In this document: positions 1 through 6,477 of the stretch, in pieces | Layout of the letters: each line of letters begins with the position of its first letter | Numbering within the stretch: position 1 is the first letter of the stretch | Assembly (NCBI GenBank): GCA_964459065.1 | Contig: CAYWMN010000146.1 | Span: forward strand, 1-9,199 | DNA length: 9,199 nucleotides | Direction of reading: 5' to 3' | From: JAMCXS01 sp964459065 | GTDB lineage: Bacteria > Acidobacteriota > Terriglobia > UBA7540 | Made by a program: the position numbers and the translations under genes | Notes under the pieces: model-generated | What the model saw: only the letters and a program-made list of their open reading frames with translations | What the model was told of the DNA's origin: nothing | Database searches by the model: none

Positions 1-1
1 G

Positions 2-1045
2 GGCCGCATCAGCGTTACCGACGCCAAGAACCAGACCCGCGAAATTCAGGCCAAAAATATTATTCTGGCGACGGGTTCCGAGGCCAAAATGATTCCGGGG
101 ATTGAACCGGATTCCAAAACCATCCTGACCAATAAGGAAATCCTGAATCTGAAGGAGTTGCCGAAATCGATGGTGGTGATCGGCTCGGGCGCTGTGGGCG
201 TGGAATTCGCCTCCATCTTCCATCGGTTTGGAACTGAAGTGACCGTCCTGGAAATGCTGCCCCGGATGGTGCCGCTCGAAGACGAAGAGGTCTCGGCCGA
301 ACTGGAGAAGTCCTTCAAGAAACAAGGGATCAAAGTCCACACCGGAGCCAAAGTGCAGAAAGTCGGCAAAGGCGCCAAAGGCGTTTCCGTGGAGTTCACC
401 GACGCCAACGGAAAGGCCCAGAAGCTCGACGCGGAAACCTGCCTGGTGGCGGTGGGCCGGGCTCCCAACACTCAGAACCTGGGGCTTGAAAAGACCAAGG
501 TCAAGCTGGAGCGGGGATTCATCAAGGTCGATCCTTACATGCGCACCGACGAGCCGGGGGTCTACGCCATCGGCGACATCGTTGCGGGAAGCCCGCTGTT
601 GGCCCACGTGGGATCGATGGAAGGGATTGTGGCCGTGACTCACGCGGCCGGAAAAGATGCCGAGCCCATCAACTACCGGCAGGTTCCAAACTGCACCTAT
701 ACCGAACCGGAAGTCTCCAGCGTGGGGCTCACGGAAAAGAAGGCTCGCGAAGAAGGTTACAAAGTGAAGGTGGGCAAGTTCCCCTTTGCGGGCAACAGCA
801 AGGCCACCATTCTGGGAGACCAAACGGGTTTTGTGAAAATCGTCAGCGACGAGCGCTATGGTGAAATCCTGGGCGTCCACATGATCGGACCGCGGGTGAC
901 CGAAATGATCGCCGAAGCCGTCGCGGTGATCCGGCTGGAAGGCACGGTGGAGGATTTGGAACATACGATCCACCCGCACCCCACGCTGACCGAGGCCGTG
1001 CCGGAAGCAGCGCACGCCGTCTTCGGGATGCCGATCCACATTTAA
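2..1045 (+). CDS. lpdA: Dihydrolipoyl dehydrogenase (E3), 5'-truncated by window edge
   Basis: This is the C-terminal 347 residues of dihydrolipoamide dehydrogenase, the flavoprotein E3 that re-oxidises dihydrolipoyl groups on E2 (or on the glycine-cleavage H protein) with NAD+. The frame is open from base 2, so the true start lies before the window. An ATG at 89 is internal. Visible parts are an ATG-type strand motif ILATGS (fragment residues 21-26), the NAD-binding GSGAVG (61-66), the second FAD-contact YAIGD segment, and the C-terminal dimerisation domain. The catalytic HPHPTLTE has His326 and Glu331, the dyad that serves the neighbouring subunit. The FAD-binding N terminus and the redox CxxxxC pair are missing only because of the window edge. 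lipB begins 61 bases downstream on the same strand, and an E2 gene follows it, which supports an E3 of a 2-oxoacid dehydrogenase complex. The assignment is secure; which complex it serves is not shown. Confidence 0.96.
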   Translation, partial: GRISVTDAKNQTREIQAKNIILATGSEAKMIPGIEPDSKTILTNKEILNLKELPKSMVVIGSGAVGVEFASIFHRFGTEVTVLEMLPRMVPLEDEEVSAELEKSFKKQGIKVHTGAKVQKVGKGAKGVSVEFTDANGKAQKLDAETCLVAVGRAPNTQNLGLEKTKVKLERGFIKVDPYMRTDEPGVYAIGDIVAGSPLLAHVGSMEGIVAVTHAAGKDAEPINYRQVPNCTYTEPEVSSVGLTEKKAREEGYKVKVGKFPFAGNSKATILGDQTGFVKIVSDERYGEILGVHMIGPRVTEMIAEAVAVIRLEGTVEDLEHTIHPHPTLTEAVPEAAHAVFGMPIHI

Positions 1046-1106
1046 CGGGTCACCTGCAGCGCGCACGATGGCCGCCCGCCAACCCACGGAGGGGAACACC
1101 GGCAAC

Positions 1107-1784
1107 ATGCTCTGCCAGGTTGAACAACTGGGCCTTGTGAATTATGCGGAGGGGCTGAAGCTTCAACAAGCACGCGTCGCCAGCCGGAAGGCCGGCAGCA
1201 TTCCCGACACGTTGCTCCTGCTGGAGCATCCGCACGTTTACACGCTGGGCCGAAACGCCAAACGCGAAAACCTGCTGTTTTCCACCGAACGCCTGCGGCA
1301 ATTGCACGCCGAGGTTTTTGAAACCGACCGCGGCGGCGACGTCACCTATCACGGGCCCGGCCAATTGGTCGGCTATCCGGTGATGGACCTCAAACAACAC
1401 CGGAGGGATCTGGGCTGGTACATGCGGTCGATCGAAGAGGTTTTCATCCGCGTGGCAGCAGGGTTCGGAATTGAAGCGGGGCGAAATCCTGAAGCCACCG
1501 GGGTCTGGGTCGGCAATGACAAGCTGGTGGCCATGGGCGTCCACGTGTCACGCTGGGTAACCTCTCACGGCTTTGCCTTCAATGTGAACACCGACCTGCG
1601 CTATTTTGACTGGATTATCCCATGCGGCTTGCGCGGCAGGGGGGTGACCTCGCTTGAAAAACTCCTGGGCCGTCCGGTGCCGATGAGCACCATCTGCGAA
1701 CGCGTCGTTCCGGTTTTCGGCGAGGTGTTCGGGCTGGAAATGGTTAACGTTCTCTCCGCCGATCATGTTGCGTCTCAAAGCTAA
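1107..1784 (+). CDS. lipB: Octanoyl-[ACP]:protein N-octanoyltransferase LipB
   Basis: LipB transfers octanoate from acyl carrier protein to the lipoyl-domain lysine of E2 and related proteins, the first step of endogenous lipoate synthesis in the cytosol. Family signatures are RGGDVTYHGPGQL (residues 75-87), DKLVAMGVHVSRWVTSHG with the catalytic Lys139, and PCGLRGRGVTSL with the catalytic Cys173. The 225-residue length is normal. I chose the ATG at 1107 because GGAGGGG lies at 1088-1094, about 12 bases upstream, and homology begins at LCQVEQLG. An in-frame ATG at 1068 would add 13 residues but has no ribosome binding site. The gene sits between E3 and E2 genes, so enzyme and substrate are encoded side by side. 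It is probably cotranscribed with the E3 gene, since the gap is short and has no terminator. LipA is not in the window. Confidence 0.95.
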   Translation: MLCQVEQLGLVNYAEGLKLQQARVASRKAGSIPDTLLLLEHPHVYTLGRNAKRENLLFSTERLRQLHAEVFETDRGGDVTYHGPGQLVGYPVMDLKQHRRDLGWYMRSIEEVFIRVAAGFGIEAGRNPEATGVWVGNDKLVAMGVHVSRWVTSHGFAFNVNTDLRYFDWIIPCGLRGRGVTSLEKLLGRPVPMSTICERVVPVFGEVFGLEMVNVLSADHVASQS

Positions 1785-1924
1785 TTCCACTCCCGAAACG
1801 CCCAATGCGGGCTGGAGTGTTTCGAATGCCTACAGGTGCCTTCAGCCGGATACGCCTCCGCAGCCTTGCACCGTTTGGCAAGCGGTCCGGGCGGCCGGCC
1901 CCCGGGACGTTGTGGGCGAGATCG

Positions 1925-1953
1925 TTGACCTGCAATCGCCGTTGCCGTACGAT
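1925..1953 (+). promoter_or_regulatory. Candidate sigma70-type promoter for the E2 gene
   Basis: In the 291-bp gap between lipB and the E2 gene, TTGACC (1925-1930) and TACGAT (1948-1953) are separated by exactly 17 bases. They match the -35 consensus at 5 of 6 positions and the -10 at 4 of 6. Transcription would begin near 1960, giving a leader of about 115 bases before the E2 start. The rest of the gap is GC-rich with no convincing coding frame. Around 1886-1907 there is an imperfect GC-rich palindrome without a T-run, and just before the Shine-Dalgarno there is a weak A/T hairpin (2039-2055). I recognise no riboswitch. The call rests on sequence match only. Confidence 0.4.
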
Positions 1954-2075
1954 GGGCAATGCATCCGGGGACTTGGGCGCAGGCCGAGTGGGGCGATGTT
2001 GCCAGGCAGGACAGCGCGCCCGGATAGCCCGGAACCGGAAAAACCCTTCGTTTTTTGCTCATTACGAGGAGACTG

Positions 2076-3344
2076 ATGCCCACGAATGTCGTGATGCCGC
2101 AGATGGGAGAAAGCGTCGCCGAAGGAACCATCACCAAGTGGCTGAAAAAGACCGGCGAGCGCGTTGAACGCGATGAACCGCTGTTTGAAATCACCACCGA
2201 CAAGGTGGACGCGGAAATTCCCTCCCCGGTCACCGGCGTCCTCTCGAAAATCCTGGCCGCTGAAAACGATACGGTGACGGTGAACACCGTGGTCGCCGTC
2301 ATCGATGGCGAAGGTTCGGCCGAAACCCGCGAACCAGCCACGGCGGCGGCTCCTCCCGCCGAAACAGTGCCGCAGGCAAAGCCCGGTCCGGCGGCGGCCA
2401 CAACCGCAGGACCAGATGAAAAAGTCGCCGCAGCCGCGCCTCAGACCGGCAAGAAGGTTCGGTCTTCACCGTTGGTCCGGCGCATCGCCCGGGAGCATGG
2501 CCTTGATCTGAGCCGAGTTCAAGGAACCGGCCTGGGCGGCAGAATCAACAAGAAAGATGTTCTCAGCTTTCTGGCACCGCAAACCGCTCCGTGCGCCGAA
2601 GCCTCAGCCGCAGGGGCCCCGGGTGGACAGCAGAAACGGATCGAATTCACCGGGCCGTTTTACACCGAACCGATGACGCCCGTCCGCCGCCAGATTGCCG
2701 CACACATGATCGCGAGCCAAAACGCCTCCGCGCACGTGACCACCGTGTTTGAGGTTGAAATGACGAAGGTGGTTGAAGCGCGCAAGCGGATGGCGCATGA
2801 ATTTGAGGCCGCCGAGGGCTTGAAGCTCACCTACACGCCGTTTCTGGTTCGCGCGGCCATCGAAACCCTCAAGCTCTTTCCCATTTTTAATGCCTCCGCC
2901 GAAGGCGACAACATCGTCTATAAACGGGACATCAATTTTGGAATCGCTGTGGCGCTTGAAACGGGACTGATCGTGCCGGTCATTAAACACGCGGACGAGA
3001 AAAACTTCCTGGGTATTGCCCGCGCCGTGCAGGAGCTTGCCGAGCGGGCGCGCTCCAAGCAGCTCAGCGTTGAGGACGTTCAAGGCGGGACTTTCACACT
3101 GACCAATCCAGGCTCCATCGGCGGCCTGTTTGGAACTCCCATCATCAACCAGCCGCAGGTGGCCATCCTGGGAGTCGGAACCATCGAGAAGCGGCCCGTT
3201 GTCCGCAACGACGCCATTGCGATTCGCAACATGGCCTATCTGGCGCTGACCTTTGACCACAGAATTATTGATGGCGCACTCGCGGATCAATTCATGGCTC
3301 ATTTGAAACAGCGGCTCGAGAATTGGCAGGAGCCGCTGCTCTAA
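2076..3344 (+). CDS. Dihydrolipoamide acyltransferase, E2 of a 2-oxoacid dehydrogenase complex
   Basis: This is a complete E2 core subunit (422 residues), which takes the acyl group from E1 onto a swinging lipoyl arm and passes it to CoA. Domain order is classic. One lipoyl domain (about 1-77) has Lys43 in TDKVD as the lipoylated residue. An Ala/Pro-rich linker follows (78-128), then a peripheral-subunit-binding domain (about 129-166), a second Ala-rich linker, and the catalytic domain (about 200-422). That domain ends in DHRIIDG, with catalytic His395 and Asp399. The ATG at 2076 is preferred because GAGGAGA lies at 2066-2072 and the lipoyl domain begins at MPTNVVMPQMG; an in-frame TTG at 2055 lacks this. 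The sequence does not let me choose between acetyl-, succinyl- and branched-chain acyltransferase, so no symbol is given. E1 genes are not in the window. LipB upstream would modify Lys43 and E3 would re-oxidise it. Confidence 0.95.
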   Translation: MPTNVVMPQMGESVAEGTITKWLKKTGERVERDEPLFEITTDKVDAEIPSPVTGVLSKILAAENDTVTVNTVVAVIDGEGSAETREPATAAAPPAETVPQAKPGPAAATTAGPDEKVAAAAPQTGKKVRSSPLVRRIAREHGLDLSRVQGTGLGGRINKKDVLSFLAPQTAPCAEASAAGAPGGQQKRIEFTGPFYTEPMTPVRRQIAAHMIASQNASAHVTTVFEVEMTKVVEARKRMAHEFEAAEGLKLTYTPFLVRAAIETLKLFPIFNASAEGDNIVYKRDINFGIAVALETGLIVPVIKHADEKNFLGIARAVQELAERARSKQLSVEDVQGGTFTLTNPGSIGGLFGTPIINQPQVAILGVGTIEKRPVVRNDAIAIRNMAYLALTFDHRIIDGALADQFMAHLKQRLENWQEPLL

Positions 3345-3370
3345 GCGAGCCGTCCGCTCAACCTGAAAAG

Positions 3371-4342
3371 TTAAGGCTGGGATTTCGAAAGGCGGTCAAC
3401 CAGGCTGTTCAGGTCATCCCGGCATGCAATGGGATCAAAGCCCTGTTGCTTCATTTGAGGGAGAAAGCGGGCAAGGTTCTCGGCAAAGAACCGCTTGGCT
3501 CGGGCTGCCTGTCCCAAGACTCCGTACTGCGCGGCCAGCGACTGGAGAAGCCCCAGCGAGGGCTCCTTTTCACGCGACCACTTGGCCAGGTTTTCCCGCA
3601 GAATCCCCTGCAGGTATTCGGAAAAGCGGAGGGTCTGGGCTGTATAATGGCCGTCCGCATAAGCATAAACGGCGATGACATCGGCAGCGTCTTCTTGTGA
3701 CCCGCAGGCCGTTATCTGCGGCTTGTGAACAACCAGTTGCCATTGAGAGCTTCGTACAATCCGGCGAATTGCCAGGCTTTCAAACGGCCAGCCACCCAAT
3801 CCTTCAATGTTGCCGATGACCTGGAGGGAATCCTTTTCAACCTCCAGAACCTTGACGGTGGTGCAGCATCGGTTGCCCCCGGAATATTGCCCGACCACCA
3901 CATCCGGCTTTCCGTTGGCGGTAAGATCCCGCGTGTAGAGCGGGCGAGGCCGTCCACCTCGCACCGGGAATCCGTTCCGGCCCGCGAAATCGTACAACGC
4001 CGTCCAGGCGTCCCGGGCGCCTTCAAGGGTATCCAGGTTATAAACGGGCTGGTTCTCGCGGTTATAAACAACCAACCGTCCCGGAGCAAATCCTAAAGTA
4101 ATGGAATTGGACCGGTAGAGCGCCGCTCGTAAGTCCCGGTTCAAATAATAAGTTCGAAAACGTTGAAAGCCCGGAATCTCGGGGTAGGCCCCGGGCGGAA
4201 CGGGTTTCCCCAACATGTACCGCTCCGCGGAAGATTCAACTCGCTTGAGGCTCGCCGGCTGCCAATTGCGCTGAAGGCCCAGGATGAAGGCCATGGCGAG
4301 CGTCGCCAGCAACGTGGAAATGATCAGTTCACCCTTTCGCAT
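3371..4342 (-). CDS. Membrane-anchored protein of unknown function with FG-GAP-like loop and GGxxCC motif
   Basis: This 323-residue protein has one N-terminal hydrophobic segment (about 5-23) after a short MRKGE, so it is probably exported and anchored or cleaved. Residues 139-151 (DLTANGKPDVVVG) resemble the calcium-binding loop of FG-GAP/VCBS repeats. They run directly into QYSGGNRCC with adjacent Cys159-Cys160, an arrangement I recall from uncharacterised bacterial exported proteins. Two more cysteines are at 213 and 307. The C-terminal 85 residues look alpha-helical. I chose the ATG at 4342 because AGAGG lies about 13 bases upstream and the signal-anchor follows at once. A TTG at 4375 would add 11 residues but has GAGGA directly abutting it. 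The stop lies 26 bases from the convergent E2 stop. A good promoter stands just upstream (4400-4428), so it is likely expressed on its own. Function is unknown; no catalytic motif is visible. Confidence 0.8.
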   Translation of the reverse strand: MRKGELIISTLLATLAMAFILGLQRNWQPASLKRVESSAERYMLGKPVPPGAYPEIPGFQRFRTYYLNRDLRAALYRSNSITLGFAPGRLVVYNRENQPVYNLDTLEGARDAWTALYDFAGRNGFPVRGGRPRPLYTRDLTANGKPDVVVGQYSGGNRCCTTVKVLEVEKDSLQVIGNIEGLGGWPFESLAIRRIVRSSQWQLVVHKPQITACGSQEDAADVIAVYAYADGHYTAQTLRFSEYLQGILRENLAKWSREKEPSLGLLQSLAAQYGVLGQAARAKRFFAENLARFLPQMKQQGFDPIACRDDLNSLVDRLSKSQP

Positions 4343-4399
4343 GGACGCCTGGCAACCTCTGGAAGAGTTCAGCAATCCTCATAGCGCATTGCTTCTAAC

Positions 4400-4428
4400 A
4401 TTAAATCATGAGTGCCGTTGATTGTCAT
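4400..4428 (-). promoter_or_regulatory. Sigma70-type promoter for the GGxxCC membrane protein gene
   Basis: Read on the minus strand, ATGACA (4428-4423) and TTTAAT (4405-4400) are separated by exactly 17 bases. Each differs from the -35 and -10 consensus by one base. Transcription would begin near 4393, about 50 bases before the chosen ATG at 4342, leaving room for the ribosome binding site. The element sits in a locally AT-rich patch within GC-rich DNA, which adds support. Not tested. Confidence 0.55.
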
Positions 4429-4499
4429 GGAAGGCAGCAAATGCGCGGGCCTCCATTGGAAAAAAACGGACTGGCGTGCCAAAGGAAACGAAGCCGGCG

Positions 4500-4540
4500 G
4501 CCTCGAGGCGCACGACCTCCCGAGCCTTCCAGCTCGAGGC
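4500..4540. repeat. Small inverted repeat in the gap after the sulfatase
   Basis: The ten-base palindrome GCCTCGAGGC (4500-4509) is followed by CTCGAGGC (4533-4540), so the arms 4500-4507 and 4533-4540 can form an 8-bp stem with a 25-base loop. On the plus strand TTGTTTT follows at once (4541-4547), giving a weak terminator-like outline in the same direction as the stronger terminator at 4615-4638. The rest of the 295-base gap 4343-4637 holds the promoter at 4400-4428, and no gene I can support. Confidence 0.3.
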
Positions 4541-4614
4541 TTGTTTTGAACGGAGCGTAAGTTTCGGCCCGGCCGCTGCAATCAGCCGAGGCGCAAAAAG
4601 CACCGCCGGCATTC

Positions 4615-4638
4615 CAGCCGCAGACGGCTGTTTTTTTT
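4615..4638 (+). terminator. Intrinsic terminator, plus-strand orientation
   Basis: CAGCCG (4615-4620), a four-base CAGA loop and CGGCTG (4625-4630) make a 6-bp GC-rich stem, followed immediately by eight T residues (4631-4638). This is a textbook rho-independent terminator for transcripts moving left to right. The T-run abuts the stop codon of the minus-strand sulfatase. No plus-strand gene lies between the E2 stop at 3344 and this point. Read on the minus strand the hairpin lacks a T-run directly after it, so it is not an obvious terminator for the sulfatase. Confidence 0.65.
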
Positions 4639-6284
4639 CAGATATAGAACCACTGTCGCCGGCGCGCCCGCTCCTCGATTCCGACCTGATTGCTTTCCTT
4701 TCCGTCCGCACCGAGCACCGCCCAGTGCGTTGGCTTGGTCCCTTTAGGTGGCGGCCATGCGGTGACATAGCGTGTTGTGCGGATCAGCCATTCCATCAGG
4801 AGCCGCCGGCATTCCTGAACAGTGGACTGATAAGCGCGGTCATAATACAAGTTGCGAGTCTCGTTCGGGTCCTTCTCCACATTGTAAAGCTCCCCAACAT
4901 CCCGGCCGAACATCTCCGGCTGAAAGTGGACGAACTCCCATGGCCCCCAGCGCAGGTGCTTGCTCCAGGGGGCTTCCGTAACCGCAATTTCGCGGACCGC
5001 CTTGCTTCCCCCGGCCAGCAAATCCCGCAGGTCTTTCCCGTCAACCGTATCCATCGGCGGCAAACCGCAAAGGCTCGAGAGGGTTGGCGCAATATCAACG
5101 TTCTCCACCAACTCCTGGCATGTTTTGCCGCCAGGAGTAACGCCGGGGACGCGCCAAACCATCGGGACCCGGCAAACCGCGTCCGAGCAGATTCCCGGCG
5201 CCTTTTCAGGGATGCCATAGGTGCCGCTATAGCTGCCGTGGTCGGAGCCGAAAAGAATAAGGGTATTGTCGTATTTCCCGGTTCGCTTGAGGTACTCGAC
5301 CAGTTGTCCCAAAGCGTAATCGACCTGCGTGATGCACCCCAGGTAACCGTGCCATATCCTTCGCGCCCCGGCTTCAAAAGTCTTGGGTTCAAGGCACCAT
5401 TTCATTTGTTTCATATACCTGACCGCCGCCTGAAAGTTCGGCGGGCGGCCGGAATCATCGTTGTAGATCGTCGGAGGCAAGGGAAGGTCGTCCGGATACA
5501 TGTCCCAGAATCTTTTGCTGGGGGTAAAACACTCATGGGGCCGGGGCAGAGACACCTGCATACAGAAGGGCGCGTCTCCAATACCCTCCAGAAACTGAAT
5601 CGACCGCTGCACGATCCAGCCTTCAACGCTATCCTTGTACTCCAGGTTGGAGGGGCGGCCCTCCAACTGCTGCATGCCGTGGCACTCGGGAAGACCGACG
5701 CTGTCCTCTAGAGCCAGCAGGCCCCGTTCCTTTAAGTACCCGGCGTACTCGGGGGCGGGAGGAGGGCCGACGTAACGGTAACAGTCCAGCAGCAAATCGC
5801 AGTGGTTCTCAAGCCAATTGTGGGGATCATCGGGAGTATGGACTTTCCCGATAGCGGCAGTCCGGTATCCATGCTGGCGGAAGTGCGACAGGTAGCTTGG
5901 CAGATCAACCGAGGTGCGATTTCGGCAATCCGGAGAAGGACCGTTAAGACCGTAGTAGCCGTGATTATGACAGTACTGGCCGCTGAAAATACTGACCCGG
6001 CTCGGCGTGCAGATCGGCATGGCCGTATACGCCTTTCGGAAATAAGCACCCTCGGAAGCCAACCGGTCAATATTGGGAGTGATGGCGTGGGGATTGTTGC
6101 CTTCATACGCCGTAAGAGCAGCTTGATATTGATCGGACATGACGTGGAGCACATTGAGGCGCGGCCGCGCAGGCGCCGGCGAAGCCTTCCCTTCCCCGCC
6201 CTTCAAGTCCTCAGCGGAAAGGACTGCGGCTGCACCCATGGCGCTCTGTTTCAAAAAATCCCGTCTCGCTATTTTTCTGCCCAT
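4638..6284 (-). CDS. Exported formylglycine-dependent sulfatase
   Basis: This is a type I sulfatase (548 residues) of the alkaline-phosphatase superfamily, which hydrolyses sulfate esters. The substrate cannot be told. CTPSR places the residue to be converted to formylglycine at Cys92; maturation needs an FGE or anaerobic sulfatase-maturating enzyme, not in the window. Other active-site parts are Asp51-Gln52 (first metal site), GKVH (Lys147, His149), RPH (His250), GSDHG (Asp348, His349) and Lys361. The N terminus ARRDFLKQS with a following alanine-rich stretch is a Tat signal, so the enzyme is probably exported folded, to the periplasm or beyond. The start is supported by GAGGAGGAG 8-10 bases upstream. 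The protein has about fifteen cysteines, many for an exported enzyme. The MFS exporter gene diverges from it. Similar proteins are sometimes labelled arylsulfatase or choline-sulfatase; I would not go beyond sulfatase. Confidence 0.93.
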   Translation of the reverse strand: MGRKIARRDFLKQSAMGAAAVLSAEDLKGGEGKASPAPARPRLNVLHVMSDQYQAALTAYEGNNPHAITPNIDRLASEGAYFRKAYTAMPICTPSRVSIFSGQYCHNHGYYGLNGPSPDCRNRTSVDLPSYLSHFRQHGYRTAAIGKVHTPDDPHNWLENHCDLLLDCYRYVGPPPAPEYAGYLKERGLLALEDSVGLPECHGMQQLEGRPSNLEYKDSVEGWIVQRSIQFLEGIGDAPFCMQVSLPRPHECFTPSKRFWDMYPDDLPLPPTIYNDDSGRPPNFQAAVRYMKQMKWCLEPKTFEAGARRIWHGYLGCITQVDYALGQLVEYLKRTGKYDNTLILFGSDHGSYSGTYGIPEKAPGICSDAVCRVPMVWRVPGVTPGGKTCQELVENVDIAPTLSSLCGLPPMDTVDGKDLRDLLAGGSKAVREIAVTEAPWSKHLRWGPWEFVHFQPEMFGRDVGELYNVEKDPNETRNLYYDRAYQSTVQECRRLLMEWLIRTTRYVTAWPPPKGTKPTHWAVLGADGKESNQVGIEERARRRQWFYI

Positions 6285-6477
6285 GCGATACTCTCCTCCT
6301 CGGGCAACTCAAGAATGGCGAATCAAAACGAAGGCCTTATTCTACACATAACTCCCGCCATTGCCTGGTTATATATAATCTGAACAGAGCCTTCTGTTTT
6401 GACGATCCGCAGCTGGCAAGGGCTCAATCTCCTGGATTGTAGAAAAGGAGTTTCGCTCGGTCCATCACAGATTCGGC
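6285..6477. promoter_or_regulatory. Divergent regulatory region between sulfatase and MFS exporter
   Basis: This 193-base gap must carry promoters for both the sulfatase (leftward) and the exporter (rightward). A perfect TATAAT on the plus strand lies at 6374-6379 within an AT-rich stretch, but no good -35 stands 16-18 bases upstream. Directly after it AACAGA (6383-6388) and TCTGTT (6393-6398) form a 6-bp inverted repeat with a four-base spacer, a possible operator. The leftward gene has a strong Shine-Dalgarno at about 6293-6301. The rightward side has AAAAGGAG at 6443-6450, which is 27 bases before the ATG at 6478. Promoter assignment within the gap is weak. Confidence 0.4.

Noticed and set aside
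1886..1907. GC-rich palindromic stretch containing GGCCGGCC after lipB
   Set aside because: The pairing is imperfect, no T-run follows, and such palindromes are common by chance in GC-rich DNA.
1765..2167. Plus-strand frames across the lipB-E2 gap (1765-2076 and 1805-2167)
   Set aside because: They overlap lipB or the E2 lipoyl domain in another frame, their translations are low-complexity Arg/Pro/Gly, and no ribosome binding site supports their starts.
2604..3302. Minus-strand 232-codon frame opposite the E2 catalytic domain
   Set aside because: It is antisense to conserved E2 sequence including DHRIIDG and has no recognisable domain; a shadow of GC-rich codon use.
3309..3338. Nine-base inverted repeat at the end of the E2 gene (CAGCGGCTC / GAGCCGCTG)
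   Set aside because: It lies inside the coding sequence before the stop codon and no T-run follows, so I do not call it a terminator, although it could form a weak hairpin in the mRNA.
4406..4612. Minus-strand frame of 68 codons (MPAVLFAPRL...) after the sulfatase stop
   Set aside because: No ribosome binding site precedes its ATG, it runs through the promoter at 4400-4428, and it matches no family I know. A small gene is not excluded; conservation of the frame in relatives would revive it.
4422..5711. Long plus-strand open frame of 429 codons opposite the sulfatase
   Set aside because: It is antisense to a full-length sulfatase with every catalytic motif, and its translation is rich in Arg, Pro and Ala with no recognisable domain. 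It also runs through the intrinsic terminator at 4615-4638.
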